Shown here piece after piece: positions 29,991 through 39,738 of a DNA stretch of 64,000 nt. Source of the DNA: Chloroflexi bacterium TSY (GTDB taxonomy: Bacteria; Chloroflexota; Anaerolineae; Caldilineales; Caldilineaceae); contig JAHBNG010000051.1 of NCBI GenBank assembly GCA_019217005.1, positions 1 to 64,000 on the forward strand. The letters run 5' to 3'. The notes below the pieces were generated by a model. That model ran no database searches, was not told the origin of the DNA, and saw only the letters and a list, made by a program, of their open reading frames with translations. Every line of letters starts with the position of its first letter. The first letter of the stretch is position 1. The position numbers and the translations under genes were made by a program.

Positions 29991-31016
29991 ATGATCCAAG
30001 AATTCACCATCAGCCGCGACGATTCCGTCTACGAAGCCTGGCCCGACATCGTCCTAACCCCTTCCAGCAAGCTGATCTGCGTCTTTGCCGAATGTACGCA
30101 CCACCATGACCGTTCCTACACCCGTATTATGCTCACCGAATCAGATGATCGAGGACGAACCTGGACACCAAAACGCTCCCTGACCGACGGCACCCAGGGC
30201 CTACCTTACTATAACTGCGGACGGATCATGCGGTTAAGCGATGGCCGCTACGTGATTATTGTGGACAAAGTGTACGAGCGAGCTGAAGGTGGAGGACGGA
30301 TTCTGCTCTATTTTAGCGAAGATGAGGGCCAAAGCTGGAGCGAACCCGTCGAAACACCTGCTCGCGGCATTGTACCGGACAAATTACTGGAACTCGACAC
30401 CGGGCGCTGGATCCTATCCTGCCACGACAAGGAGACCGATTTTGGATATTTGGTTCAGCGCTTGTGGTACTCGAATGATCAAGGGGCAACCTGGTCAGAT
30501 CCGATAGTTGTGGGCCGCCAGGAAGGGTTAAATTTGTGTGAGGTGTCGATTTTGCCCATCGAGGGTCAAACACTCGTCGCTTTTATGCGCGAAAATTCTT
30601 TCCAAGGCTGGGATTGCTACAAAGCCATCTCTCATGATAATGGCGAATCCTGGAGCGACTTGATAAATTTTCCCCTACCTGGTTGTCACCGACCCGTAGC
30701 GGGCTGGCTCCAAAATGGTCAAATCATGATCACGCATCGCTTTATCCAAGGCGGCAGGCGCGGCTTCTTTGGTGGGCATCAGAATTTCTTTGCCGCTCTC
30801 ACGGACAGAGAATCGGTCCTTGCCCCGACTCGTGACGAGGCGTCGACGCGCATTCTGCCTATCGATTTTGACCGATCTACCGTCAGCGATACAGGCTATT
30901 CCGGCTGGGTACAATTCGAGGATGGCGAAATCTACATTGCCAACTATATCGTCGATGATGCGCCAAATGGACAGATACGGGGCTATTCGCTGCGGATGGA
31001 TGACTTCATATTATAG
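29991..31016 (+). CDS. BNR-repeat sialidase-like protein
   Basis: 341 residues forming a six-bladed propeller by appearance. Asp-box-like turns recur: SDDRGRTWTP, SEDEGQSWSEP, SNDQGATWSDP and SHDNGESWSDL. There is no signal peptide, so it acts in the cytosol unless exported otherwise. Proteins of this type include exo-sialidases and many relatives of unknown specificity; the catalytic Arg triad cannot be confirmed by eye. Located 18 bp after the small membrane-protein gene and 47 bp before the PhyH gene, clearly part of the cluster. Confidence 0.8.
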   Translation: MIQEFTISRDDSVYEAWPDIVLTPSSKLICVFAECTHHHDRSYTRIMLTESDDRGRTWTPKRSLTDGTQGLPYYNCGRIMRLSDGRYVIIVDKVYERAEGGGRILLYFSEDEGQSWSEPVETPARGIVPDKLLELDTGRWILSCHDKETDFGYLVQRLWYSNDQGATWSDPIVVGRQEGLNLCEVSILPIEGQTLVAFMRENSFQGWDCYKAISHDNGESWSDLINFPLPGCHRPVAGWLQNGQIMITHRFIQGGRRGFFGGHQNFFAALTDRESVLAPTRDEASTRILPIDFDRSTVSDTGYSGWVQFEDGEIYIANYIVDDAPNGQIRGYSLRMDDFIL

Positions 31017-31063
31017 GAACCGCAAAGTGGGCGTAAGACCGATGAAGGGGACAGGAGAGTAAC

Positions 31064-31858
31064 ATGTTCGATACACTCACCGACGAACAATGGCAGCAAT
31101 ACGAAACCCAAGGATATTTGCGCCTGGGTAAAGTACTGTCTGACGAGGAGTTGGCTACCTTACAGCAGCGAATGGACGATATTATGTTGGGCCGTGCGCC
31201 GCTGGACTATGACCGGATGCTCATGCAGCTAGATCGGGAGCCTGGCACAGGGAAAATGGGACCGCAGACCAAGGGGCACAAGGGCGCCACCCTCAGCTAC
31301 CGCAAGATTCAGGATCTGGAGTTCGACCCACTTTTCTTGGCCTATATGCGAAAACCGCTCTTTCGTCATATTTGCGATCGCGTCTACGGAGAGAATACCG
31401 ACATTGCGTGTTTTCGAGCGATGTTCATGAACAAACCGGCTAAAGAAGGTTCCCACCTTCGCTGGCACCAAGACCGCTGGAACTATCTGGATCGGGATCC
31501 GCTGATTACTATCTGGACCGCCTTGGATCCGGCAACGATTGAAAATGGCTGTGTACAGATCGCAGCGGGTACACACCATCGATTGTACAACCCATCCAGT
31601 CGCTCTGGTCACCTGGAAGACGAACAGGCAGAAGAGCTACTGAAAGAGGCTGAGGTCGTCCATCTGGAACTAGCTGCGGGAGAAGGTGTCTTGCTCCACA
31701 ACCACTTACCCCATTCTTCCGAAGTCAACACGACAGAGATTCCACGGCGAGCCTTCAGCGCCTGTTATATGGATGCCGCCACCCAGACAACCAGCGGTGA
31801 GACTTATTCAATTCTATTTGGCGATGACGCTTTAGAATTAGAAGCCGCTAACATCTGA
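31064..31858 (+). CDS. Phytanoyl-CoA dioxygenase (PhyH) family protein
   Basis: 264 residues. The jelly-roll iron site is visible as HLRWHQDRWNY (HxD) and the distal His in LLHNHLPHSSEVN, with the 2-oxoglutarate Arg in IPRRAFSACYMD. Fe(II)/2-oxoglutarate-dependent hydroxylases of this family act on small organic acids, amino acids and secondary metabolites as well as phytanoyl-CoA, so the substrate is open. AGGAGAGTAAC precedes ATG 31064. Last gene of the transporter cluster. Confidence 0.88.
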   Translation: MFDTLTDEQWQQYETQGYLRLGKVLSDEELATLQQRMDDIMLGRAPLDYDRMLMQLDREPGTGKMGPQTKGHKGATLSYRKIQDLEFDPLFLAYMRKPLFRHICDRVYGENTDIACFRAMFMNKPAKEGSHLRWHQDRWNYLDRDPLITIWTALDPATIENGCVQIAAGTHHRLYNPSSRSGHLEDEQAEELLKEAEVVHLELAAGEGVLLHNHLPHSSEVNTTEIPRRAFSACYMDAATQTTSGETYSILFGDDALELEAANI

Positions 31859-32162
31859 CTCCTCACATGACTTGTGGCACTGTTCACAGTGACTTATTCA
31901 TGGTTATCCTCTCTGAGGAGAACAACCGAATTTATTTTAAATTTATGGCAGTGCTCAGTATAAATACACTTTTTAGACGAATGGACCTATCCGAAAAGTG
32001 ATTGTGAGTTCGACCAGCTTCTCGCGTGAGATTGCATCGTTACAGAGCTTTTCGGATTAGCACACAGCGTGTCCCAAAGTGTGTAAATGGAAACTGCTCA
32101 GCCAGAGAGCCCGCGTCATTTACACGCTTTGTGGTACATGCCTGATAAGCACTAATGGCCTC
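31859..32162. repeat. Intergenic repeats including MITE-C copy 1
   Basis: No gene. The dispersed repeat TTTATGGCAGTGCTCAGTA lies at about 31944-31962. At 32069-32140 a hairpin with arms GTGTCCCAAAGTGTGTAAATG and CATTTACACGCTTTGTGGTAC is the first copy of MITE-C; related copies are at 39137-39210 and 45623-45698. Confidence 0.7.
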
Positions 32163-33714
32163 GTGAACCCAAAAGCTTCTTCTTCAACACTCCATCAGCC
32201 GCTCTTTCTCCGATCCTTGCCGTTCGGCTTATTGGGTTTTCTTCTGCCAATCTTGGGGTGGTTCAAAATTAGGTTTACACTTTTGATATATAGACAAAAA
32301 TCTATATGAGACCGTTTTCTCTCTGAGAACCGGCGAAATCAGAGAATATAAACGTTCTTTCTGTTTCTAAAAGTGTAAACCTATCTATCCAGCTAAAATG
32401 AACCACCCCCCCAATCTTTGGCAGAAACATGGGTGCGGATGCTTTTGTGATTGGTGGCCTTTTTTCGATCACACCTCTCATCCTACTCATCGTGCGCCCC
32501 ATTGTTGGCTGGGCATTAGATCATTACGGCCGACGCCTCTTTTTTATCATAGCTATTGCCGGTACCTCCGTTGCTATGTTGCTCTTCGCCTTTACTGAAA
32601 CTGTAGGGATGCTCTATGCAGCGCGTATCGCACAAGGCATTGCCGCAGCGTTTATTGGGATCACGGCCCAGACAATCGTGGCCGATCTTGCAACAGCTGA
32701 CCGACGCGGTACGGAGATGGGCCGTATCGATGAAGTTCAAGTGCGCGGTGAAATGGTTGGCATTCTCATGGGAATCGTCATCTTTTCAGTTCTTGGGGAT
32801 CGAGAATTGGGATGGCGTCTCTTGTTTGTAGCATATGCAATCATCTGTGGGTATGCATCGTGGCTCGCATGGCGTACCGTCCCAGAAACCAAACCAACAA
32901 ATGATTTAGAGAACGACGCGGCTTCCCTCAAAGAACATCCTGAAATCCAATCTGGCCCTGTATTCGCCTCATCATCTATTATCCCATCAAACAGTATCAT
33001 CCCTCATGCCTTCGAACAGAGTCAGGACAAAACTGTTCTGAGCCGATATACAGAGGTTTTTGCTGGATTAACGAAGCCATTGTTGCTGCTCATGTTGATT
33101 GTCGTGATGCGAGCCAGCGTTCTTTCGATGATCGATCCGATTTTCCTGATCTACCTCCAAGATCGCGTCACAACGGAGTTAATGCTTTTAGGTTGGGCCT
33201 TCTTTCCAGCCGGGATTGTGTACAGCTTCTTGCCTTCGCGATTGGGTAAATTAAGCGACCGTTTTGGACGCGCTCCGATGATGGCGATTGGAATGATCGT
33301 TGCTGGTCTCTTTTATGCGCTCGTGCCGCAACTCTCGAGCTTGGTTCTACTCTCTGTGGCAAACGTACTGGTTGCAGTTGGCTGGGCCTTCGCTGACCCG
33401 GCTGAAGCAGCTCTCGTTGCTGATTTAACCGATGCGCAAACGCAACGCCGCACGCAGGGCCAAATCCAGAGTCAGACGCGCGGCCGCGCCTATGCTTGGT
33501 ATGCGTCTGCGGGAAGTCTTGGTGCAATCATCGGCCCGTTGATAGGTGGTTGGCTCTACGATCAAATAGGGCAAGCAGTTCCGTTTTACTTAAACGGCAT
33601 TGTCCTCACCATTTGTGCAATAGGCACGATCATCTTGCTAGGACGATCAGATCTGAAAACTTTCTCAAGTTTAAATAGCCGTTTGATCAATTCACTAGAA
33701 AACGATAAGATAGA
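32163..33714 (+). pseudogene. MFS transporter, interrupted by MITE-B and abutted by MITE-A
   Basis: Probable GTG start at 32163. The first 28 residues end FGLLGFLLPI, then MITE-B; the frame resumes with FGRNMGADAFVIGGLF and runs through typical MFS loops (GWALDHYGRR, then LGKLSDRFGRAPM) to a soluble tail. Removing MITE-B plus one repeat (164 bases) restores one frame. MITE-A at 33715 splits the last codon: without it the gene would stop at TAA overlapping the ATG of the histidine kinase (TAATG), 464 codons in total. The present downstream part starts at 32429 at best and lacks the first membrane segment. The transported substrate is unknown. Confidence 0.82.
32255..32410 (-). mobile_element. 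MITE-B copy 4, in the MFS gene
   Basis: Begins GGGGTGGTTC and ends GAACCACCCC(C), with CCAATCTT at 32247-32254 and 32411-32418. The interior is close to the copy at 53071-53225 and differs near one end from the copies at 522 and 6403, defining two subfamilies. Confidence 0.92.
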
Positions 33715-33933
33715 CTCAGTAGATCCAAATTTGGCGTTTTTGGCGATTTTCAGTCGAGATTGCAGGGATTTTGGAGTCATTTATTCAGATTTCGGTTACA
33801 GAAAACAACCTATTTCATATCTGAAAATCGCCCAAATCTAACGCAAAAACTAGATATCGACCGGCAAATTTGTATTTATGTCAACTGTTTAGCCAGAATT
33901 CTCTCTCAAAACCTGAAATTTGGATCTACTGAG
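33715..33933 (+). mobile_element. MITE-A copy 3 (forward), between MFS and kinase genes
   Basis: 219 bp, flanked by AGA and ACT. It sits exactly in the overlap of the MFS stop and the kinase start, extends the MFS frame by 40 residues and supplies an alternative TTG start (33920) for the kinase. Confidence 0.95.
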
Positions 33934-33937
33934 ACTA

Positions 33938-34942
33938 ATGACCAAGTATATTCAGCCGATTTTATATCCGCTACGCTCATGGATGGATCACATTAGCCTC
34001 ATGGCATTGTCGATCATGGCTATACTTGCCGTCTATCAGTATTCGGCTGGTGACATTCGTCGTTGGGTGGCTCTCACCATTATGGTCACGTTTGCCTATG
34101 GAATATGGTGGTTGAAATGTGGCCCTGTTTTGTGGAAACAAAATGTCCGCATCGCAATTTTAGCACTGATGCCGTTGATGCTTGAGTGGTTAAATGTAGA
34201 CGGATTTACCGTTGTCATCATGTACTTTATTCTGAGTTCCGGTGTGATGGAGATGCTCCCACCGCGTTTGGGGTACCTTTGGATCTGTTTCTTTGGGCTT
34301 CTGACAGTGGGGCTCTATTTTCATTGGATTGGCTTGGATGGTCTCTTGAATGCCGTTGGCACGTTCGCTGGTTATCTATTCTTTGGCTCCACATCAGAAA
34401 CTGCGAAGAGGGCCGCAGAAGCGAGTAGGGAGAGCCGGCGGTTGTTGGGCGAGCTGCAAGAAGCACATCGTGAGCTGCAAGAACGCGCTTCACAAGCAGA
34501 AGAATTGGCTGCTTCCGAAGAGCGTAACCGTCTTGCGCGCGAGGTACATGATACACTTGGACATCGATTGACCGTGGCAGCCGTTCAGTTGGAAGGTGCC
34601 CAAAGGCTCGTCAAACGCAACCCCGGCAAAGCAGAGATGATGATTGACACGGTTCGTAAGCAAGTATTAGAAGGATTGAGCGAACTACGCCGCACAGTTG
34701 CGACACTGCGCGCCCCTCTCGAGGAAGATTTATCCTTGTCAAATGCGCTCACACGATTGGCCAGCAGTTTTGAAGAAGCAACCGGCGTAACAACCTATCT
34801 TTCTCTGGCGGACAATTTGCCACAAATACCCGACAGCAAACGGCACGCTGTTTATCGCGTGGCCCAGGAATCGCTTACAAACATACAACGCCATGCGCAA
34901 GCAGAACATGCCTGGTTACGACTGGATCGGCAAAATGGAAGT
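33938..34942 (+). pseudogene. Sensor histidine kinase (HisKA_3/NarL-type), N-terminal part
   Basis: ATG 33938. Residues 20-150 contain about four to five membrane segments. A coiled linker leads to the dimerisation motif AREVHDTLGHRLTVAAVQLEG with the phospho-acceptor His near residue 204, then the N-box ESLTNIQRHAQAEHAWLRL. The gene then runs into MITE-A copy 4 and loses its G-box. The missing piece lies at 48185-48376 on the opposite strand beside MITE-A copy 5. Joined, the two give 399 codons without a break. On its own this part cannot bind ATP properly. The natural partner is probably the response regulator at 45742-46422. Confidence 0.9.
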
Positions 34943-35161
34943 CTCAGTAGATCCAAATTTCAGGTTTTGAGAGAGAATTCTGGCTAAACAGTTGACATAA
35001 ATACAAATTTGCCGGTCGATATCTAGTTTTTGCGTTAGATTTGGGCGATTTTCAGATATGAAATAGGTTGTTTTCTGTAACCGAAATCTGAATAAATGAC
35101 TCCAAAATCCCTGCAATCTCGACTGAAAATAGCCAAAAACGCCAAATTTGGATCTACTGAG
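34943..35161 (-). mobile_element. MITE-A copy 4 (reverse), rearrangement junction
   Basis: 219 bp. The left flank reads AGT and the right flank ACT, unlike copies 1, 2, 3 and 6, whose flanks read AGA and ACT. The sequences on its two sides belong to unrelated genes (histidine kinase, permease), both cut off at the element. This is expected if recombination between copies has exchanged flanks. Confidence 0.95.
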
Positions 35162-35953
35162 ACTGGGATACCAAGTTGTGGTAACATAATCTCGTGCATC
35201 CGCGACCATTTTGCCCCAGGTTGGCACAAGAGAGGAGATACCAAGTCCCAGGAAGCTCAGGGCTGACTCGGTAAGGATCATCGATCCAAAGGAGAGGGTT
35301 GCGGCCACGATGACCGGGGCAACCGCATTGGGCAAGATGTGCCGAAACATGATGCGGATATCGCTAACGCCCAAGGCCCGCGCAGCCTCTACATAATCCC
35401 GTTCGCGGATACTCAGCACTTCGCCACGTACAAGCCGAGCAAAGCCAACCCAAGCTCCAATGCCCAGAAAGATAATAATGTTCAAGATCCCGCTACCGAC
35501 GAAAGCGACTGCTGCGATCAGGAGAACAAGAAAGGGGATGGCCGTCTGCGTGTCGGCAATCCGCATGATAATATCTCCCAATAGTCCGCCACGATATCCC
35601 GCAATCAACCCCAGAGAAATCCCCAATACCAACCCGATGATTACGGCAGCGGCTCCCACCAATAGCGAAATTCGCGAGCCAATCAGTACACGGCTGTAGA
35701 CATCACGGCCCAAGTTATCACGCCCCATCAGTCCTGCTCCATCCACTGGATCGAGCCAAATGGGTTTGGCAAAGGGCTTAGAAAAATCAACGGCAACAGG
35801 ATCATGGGGGGCCAGCCAAGTCCCAAAAAGAGCCATTAGGGTGAAAACCAGCACGAGTAGTCCGCCAATGATGCCTTGACGGTGTTTCCATAGGTTGATG
35901 CGTTGCTGTGTTTTTATTGCATCCGTTGTTAGATGCTTGCTTACGTTGCTCAT
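35162..35953 (-). pseudogene. Peptide-type ABC transporter permease (DppC-like), C-terminus lost
   Basis: From ATG 35953, 264 residues are native. LMGRDNLGRDVYSRVLIGSRISLL and the coupling loop RDYVEAARALGVSDIRI identify the DppC type. The last native residues TTTWYP are followed directly by MITE-A, so the final membrane segment and the GDGLRDALDP-type ending, about 33 residues, are gone. The open frame continues through the element's stop-free frame and ends at 34916 in sequence antisense to the kinase. Third gene of the second peptide transporter on the minus strand; its ATPase genes are not in this window. Confidence 0.88.
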
Positions 35954-35967
35954 TTAAGCTGTTCAGC

Positions 35968-36210
35968 TCATGCAGCCAAAGAGGGGATCGGCTGTTGGCT
36001 AACCACTAGATTCGCCAAAGGGAGAGCCGCAATCTCAAGTATCGATAAGTCTAACCGTTGACTTGCATCTTCTATTTCGATACCGATTACACTATTCCCA
36101 GCATCGTAATCTAGCGCAATATTGGGAGCCACTTCTTCCGATTCTGTGCTCACTCCATCTTTGAGTTGGATATAGAGCATATCGGTTTCTGGAAAATATT
36201 GAAAGACCAT
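35968..36210 (-). CDS. DUF2283 protein
   Basis: 80 residues from ATG 36210. The sequence has YFPETDMLYIQLKDG and IALDYDAGNSVIGIEIEDAS, which match DUF2283, small beta-rich proteins often encoded next to DUF4258 proteins as suspected toxin-antitoxin-like pairs. It lies 14 bp after a short frame that looks like such a partner. Its insertion between two permease genes of one transporter is unusual. Confidence 0.8.
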   Translation of the reverse strand: MVFQYFPETDMLYIQLKDGVSTESEEVAPNIALDYDAGNSVIGIEIEDASQRLDLSILEIAALPLANLVVSQQPIPSLAA

Positions 36211-36224
36211 TTTATCTCTATTAC

Positions 36225-36374
36225 TCACTCATCAAATCCACGATCTGGGAAAGCATTATGCACAGTTTCACCATCAGGTTCCACAATTACACGTAAATAT
36301 TGCCCCAACGATTCGATGTGTCCCCAGAAACGAATTAGCCTTTTAGAAAAAGATTTTCTTGTCGTTGATGGCAT
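36225..36374 (-). pseudogene. Short DUF4258-like fragment upstream of DUF2283
   Basis: Forty-nine codons from ATG 36374 to TGA 36225. The part LGQYLRVIVEPDGETVHNAF resembles the last strands of DUF4258-type proteins. The expected N-terminal half is missing; in its place is a palindromic repeat (GCATTTCAGC.../...GCTGAAATGC, 36371-36420) that supplies the ATG. Most likely a truncated partner gene. Confidence 0.5.
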
Positions 36375-36420
36375 TTCAGCTGGTCAGCTCGTCAGCTCTC
36401 TGGCTGACCGGCTGAAATGC
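36371..36420. repeat. Hairpin repeat
   Basis: Arms GCATTTCAGCTGGTCAG and CTGACCGGCTGAAATGC with one mismatch, loop of 16 bases. It lies at the point where the DUF4258-like gene is truncated. Confidence 0.75.
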
Positions 36421-36502
36421 TGACAAGCTACTGTTTCGTGTGGAAAAGCATTATCTGAACATCTATAGGCACATAACTCTGTCAATACATCAATCTCACT
36501 TT

Positions 36503-37438
36503 TTAGCTATGCCGAATCCGCGGATCGACGATCACATAGACCAAATCCAATAACAAAAAAGTGAGAACCGTCAGCACCGAAAAAAGAATCACGTCAAGGA
36601 AAACAACCGGATAATCCCGCGCCATCACGGCCTGTGCGAGCAGGTTGCCAACGCCGGGCCAGGCAAAGACAACCTCAACGATGACGACTGTGCCAATTAG
36701 ATGGGGCAATGCAGAGAGGGTGACTGTAATGATCGACATGCTGCCGTTGCGTAGGGCGTGACCGAAGATCACGCTGCGTTCGGCCAATCCTTTGGCTCGC
36801 GCCGTGCGGACGTAATCCTGATTCATCGCCTCCAACATGCCGGAGCGCCCAATGCGGGCCACTGTTGCCATCAACCCAGTGGAGAGCGTCACAGCGGGAA
36901 GAATCAAGTGTTTCCAGGTTCCTGTGCCAGAGGTAGGGAGCAAACGCAGCGTCACGGAGAAGATCACAATTAAGATAATGGCCATAAAGAATTGGGGCAT
37001 CACAATCCCCAATACCGCGCCTGTTGTCGCTGCAGTGTCGATGAAAGATCCCCGCTTGAGAGCTGCAATGATGCCCAGCGGTAAACCGACCAAAATCCCG
37101 ATCACAGCTGCGGCAGCACCAAGCAGCAAGCTGTTGGGCAATCGTTCAAAGACAACGCGTGTGGCGGGTACCCCATAGCGAAAAGAATAGCCAAAGTCCA
37201 TTTGAAGCGTACGCTGCCAGAAGACGAAGTACTGAACATAGAGCGGCTTGTCCAGCCCCATTTTGCGCCGGATCTCTTGATACTCAGCCTCGATCTCCTC
37301 CCGGTCCCGATTTGGATCCAGATTCACGCCCAAACTGGCTGGATCACCTGACACCCGGATCAGGAAGAAGACCAACGTCACAACCAAAAATATGACGAGA
37401 ACTGCCTGTAGCAGTCGGCGGACGATAAAGGCTTGCAT
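36503..37438 (-). CDS. Peptide-type ABC transporter permease (DppB-like)
   Basis: 311 residues from ATG 37438, preceded by GGAG; the longer frame to 37486 reads into intergenic hairpin sequence. It starts QAFIVRRLLQAVLVIFLVV and has the coupling loop GMLEAMNQDYVRTARAKGL and the ending YVIVDPRIRHS, all standard. Six membrane segments. It lies between the binding protein (upstream) and DUF2283/DppC (downstream). Confidence 0.92.
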   Translation of the reverse strand: MQAFIVRRLLQAVLVIFLVVTLVFFLIRVSGDPASLGVNLDPNRDREEIEAEYQEIRRKMGLDKPLYVQYFVFWQRTLQMDFGYSFRYGVPATRVVFERLPNSLLLGAAAAVIGILVGLPLGIIAALKRGSFIDTAATTGAVLGIVMPQFFMAIILIVIFSVTLRLLPTSGTGTWKHLILPAVTLSTGLMATVARIGRSGMLEAMNQDYVRTARAKGLAERSVIFGHALRNGSMSIITVTLSALPHLIGTVVIVEVVFAWPGVGNLLAQAVMARDYPVVFLDVILFSVLTVLTFLLLDLVYVIVDPRIRHS

Positions 37439-37475
37439 GGTTCTCCAGAAAATGTATGACAAGATGAGGGGATGA

Positions 37476-37521
37476 CAAGATGACAAGATGACTGTCCTGC
37501 AGCCCTCATCTTGTCATCTTG
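37476..37521. promoter_or_regulatory. Stable hairpin between binding protein and permease genes
   Basis: Perfect 16-base arms CAAGATGACAAGATGA and TCATCTTGTCATCTTG with a 14-base loop. In the transcript of the minus-strand operon it falls between the binding-protein stop and the permease start, a place where hairpins commonly protect the upstream message so that more binding protein than permease is made (inference). Confidence 0.7.
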
Positions 37522-37527
37522 ACAAAT

Positions 37528-39102
37528 TTATTCGGATGGAACGTGCATCTCAAAGGACTTATTAAAGCTTAGTTCGGGTAGATTCGGGGCCAATGCATAG
37601 AGTGCTGGAATAGTGTAGGCGTAGATAGCCTGGGCGTTTTCACAGGAATAGGCTGCAATTTCTTTGACCACTTCCTCACGTTCGGCCGCATCCACAATTC
37701 CTCGCTTTGTAGTAACCCGCTCAACAAAGTCCGCATCGGTCGGTGTCCCATCCTTGACGGAGGTCCACATGGAAGAGTTATTGTCGAGCAGATACCAGTT
37801 CAGGCCAATGTTCATGATGGGTGGCAGGGTTTGGTCAATGAGTTGTTGTAGCCAGACTGAGGATTCCATAAACTCCATGTTGACCTCGATGCCAACCGCA
37901 GCCCACTGGGCAATCACAGCCTCCATGAAGGGTTGGTCGCGGAAATAGCGTCCAGCCGTTGAGGAGCCATCAACGGTAAAGCCGTCGGGATATCCCGCTT
38001 CAACGAGCAACGCCTTGGCCTTTTCTGGATCATAGGGATAGCGCATGACGTCTGGATTGTAACCAAAACCACCTGGGGCCACGATTTGACAGTCCAGCAA
38101 GGTGCCGTAGCCGCCGGCGATCGTCTTCCACATGCCTTCCAGATCGATGGCATAGAGCATGGCTTGCCGCACGCGCACATCCTGCATTGGTTCTGATTCG
38201 CCCCAAATGTCAAGACCCACATACATGCTCTGCATACTGTCACCAGCGAACAGCTCAAAGCCTTCCGCCAACAAACTATCAACTTGATCTGGCGCTACGT
38301 GAGCGGCAACGTGAATTTCGCCGCTTTGTAGAGCAGCCACACGCACTGCGGATTCAGGCATGTGGCGGAAGGTCACTTTGTCGATGACTGGCTTGTCGCC
38401 CGGATAATCTTCCCAACGCTCCAGGCTGATGAAGTTGTCTCGCTCCCAAGAAGCAAATTTGTAGGGTCCAGTTCCCACAGGTTCTTCAATGTACCCGTCA
38501 AGACCAACGGCTTCTAAGTGGTCCGGTGCGAGAGGCATGTGATTGGCAAAGAGATTGGCCCAGACATCGACTGGCTTGATGAGCTTGAACTCTATGGTAT
38601 AGTCATCGATCACTTCATAGGATTCATAGTCGTTCAGCTGCCGGAAAGACCAGGTGAACTTCTGCGGTTCAGCATTTTTGAGGAACTCAAACGATCGGGC
38701 AAGACCAGGTGCAGTGAGCTGTTCCCCGTTATGAAACTGGATACCCTCCTTGATGACGATACGCACGGATGTATCATCAAGCAATTCCATCGATTCCAGC
38801 AAATTTGGTTCGATGGCCCCCGTCTCTTCATTCAAGACAGCCAGGGTTTCGTACATCAGTGTGGAAAAGATACGCGATTGGAGAGAAGGAATTGTATTGC
38901 CCACCAGCGTCACGGGTAGGGCCCCCATTCCCACGACCATCTCGTCGGGATAGCCCTCTTCGGCCATGGCTGTGGATTCCTCGCTGGATGTGGACTCTCC
39001 GGTTGCTGGTGTCGTGGCAGGAACACAACCTGCCAAAATCATCATCAGCAATATGCTAATGATGCCCAAAGTTCTGACTGTTCGATATGGCTTTTTGACC
39101 AT
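37528..39102 (-). CDS. Peptide-type ABC transporter substrate-binding lipoprotein
   Basis: 524 residues from ATG 39102, with AAAGGAGG just upstream. Signal LGIISILLMMILAGC ends in a lipobox, then a Thr/Ser/Glu-rich linker and the SBP_bac_5 fold (EEPVGTGPYKFASWERDNF, AMLYAIDLEGMWKTI, YPYDPEKAKALLVEAGYPDG). First gene of the second peptide transporter. It is not closely similar to the binding protein at 21158, so the two systems are not recent duplicates. Confidence 0.92.
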   Translation of the reverse strand: MVKKPYRTVRTLGIISILLMMILAGCVPATTPATGESTSSEESTAMAEEGYPDEMVVGMGALPVTLVGNTIPSLQSRIFSTLMYETLAVLNEETGAIEPNLLESMELLDDTSVRIVIKEGIQFHNGEQLTAPGLARSFEFLKNAEPQKFTWSFRQLNDYESYEVIDDYTIEFKLIKPVDVWANLFANHMPLAPDHLEAVGLDGYIEEPVGTGPYKFASWERDNFISLERWEDYPGDKPVIDKVTFRHMPESAVRVAALQSGEIHVAAHVAPDQVDSLLAEGFELFAGDSMQSMYVGLDIWGESEPMQDVRVRQAMLYAIDLEGMWKTIAGGYGTLLDCQIVAPGGFGYNPDVMRYPYDPEKAKALLVEAGYPDGFTVDGSSTAGRYFRDQPFMEAVIAQWAAVGIEVNMEFMESSVWLQQLIDQTLPPIMNIGLNWYLLDNNSSMWTSVKDGTPTDADFVERVTTKRGIVDAAEREEVVKEIAAYSCENAQAIYAYTIPALYALAPNLPELSFNKSFEMHVPSE

Positions 39103-39136
39103 TATGGCCTCCTTTGTCGGAAAAATATTTATGGGA

Positions 39137-39210
39137 GTGTGTACCAAAGTGTGTAAATGCAACCGATTCTCTGACTGAGCGGTCTCCATTTACATACTTT
39201 GGTACACACT
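39137..39210. repeat. MITE-C copy 2
   Basis: Inverted repeat GTGTGTACCAAAGTGTGTAA / TTACATACTTTGGTACACAC, about 74 bp in all, with CTCTGACTGAGCGG in the centre. It lies just upstream of the binding-protein gene. Related copies at 32069-32140 and 45623-45698. Confidence 0.8.
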
Positions 39211-39232
39211 CAATTACATTGATGTAGAATTG

Positions 39233-39319
39233 TTAGGCTTTCAATTTTTCGAGGATCGAGTCTTCTATAAAATCCCACGCTTCTTTCAGAAACCACTTTC
39301 TGTGAAGTTTCGTCGACAT
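39233..39319 (-). CDS. Possible 28-residue peptide
   Basis: ATG 39319 to TAA 39233 with a strong AAAGGAGAAAG five bases before the start. The peptide is basic at its N-terminus (STKLHRKWFLKEAW) and amphipathic in the second half. Unknown; it could be a leader peptide or the start of a deleted gene. The strong ribosome site is the main evidence. Confidence 0.4.
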   Translation of the reverse strand: MSTKLHRKWFLKEAWDFIEDSILEKLKA

Positions 39320-39477
39320 ACTTTCTCCTTTTTAGAACAGGGTGATCATTTAATGGAAACATAAGATGCAGACCAATCACTCTTTGTAGCCGACTACGTG
39401 TTTATCCAAAAAGTTCTGCCACAAACCATTCCTGTTCGAGAAGACAACCATACTCACAACCCTTTTTCAGGTAAGTT

Positions 39478-39738
39478 CTAACTCGCAATCACCTGCAACT
39501 CTTCCCGAATGACCTTGCGTAGTGTGTTTTCGAGTGTTTGTTCTTGATTCCGAATGTACTCTCGGAGTGCTTCGTTGATCAGGGTTTGGTAGTTCCCACC
39601 GCCTGCTTCATGTACTTCATGGCGAAACCAGTTTAGAATATCAGTGTCGATCCGGATCGTAATGCGTGTTTTGCCAGGCGGTGACGCCACGACCGCCCCT
39701 TGCACTGAATTGTCAAAGTCATGCTCTTTTTCGCTCAT
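39478..39738 (-). CDS. brnA: BrnA-type antitoxin
   Basis: 86 residues from ATG 39738 (AAGGAGAAC upstream). TRITIRIDTDILNWFRHEV and YQTLINEALREYI form a ribbon-helix-helix DNA-binding domain as in BrnA. Antitoxin that binds BrnT and represses the shared promoter. Its start lies inside the end of the toxin gene, the usual BrnT-BrnA arrangement. Confidence 0.87.
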   Translation of the reverse strand: MSEKEHDFDNSVQGAVVASPPGKTRITIRIDTDILNWFRHEVHEAGGGNYQTLINEALREYIRNQEQTLENTLRKVIREELQVIAS

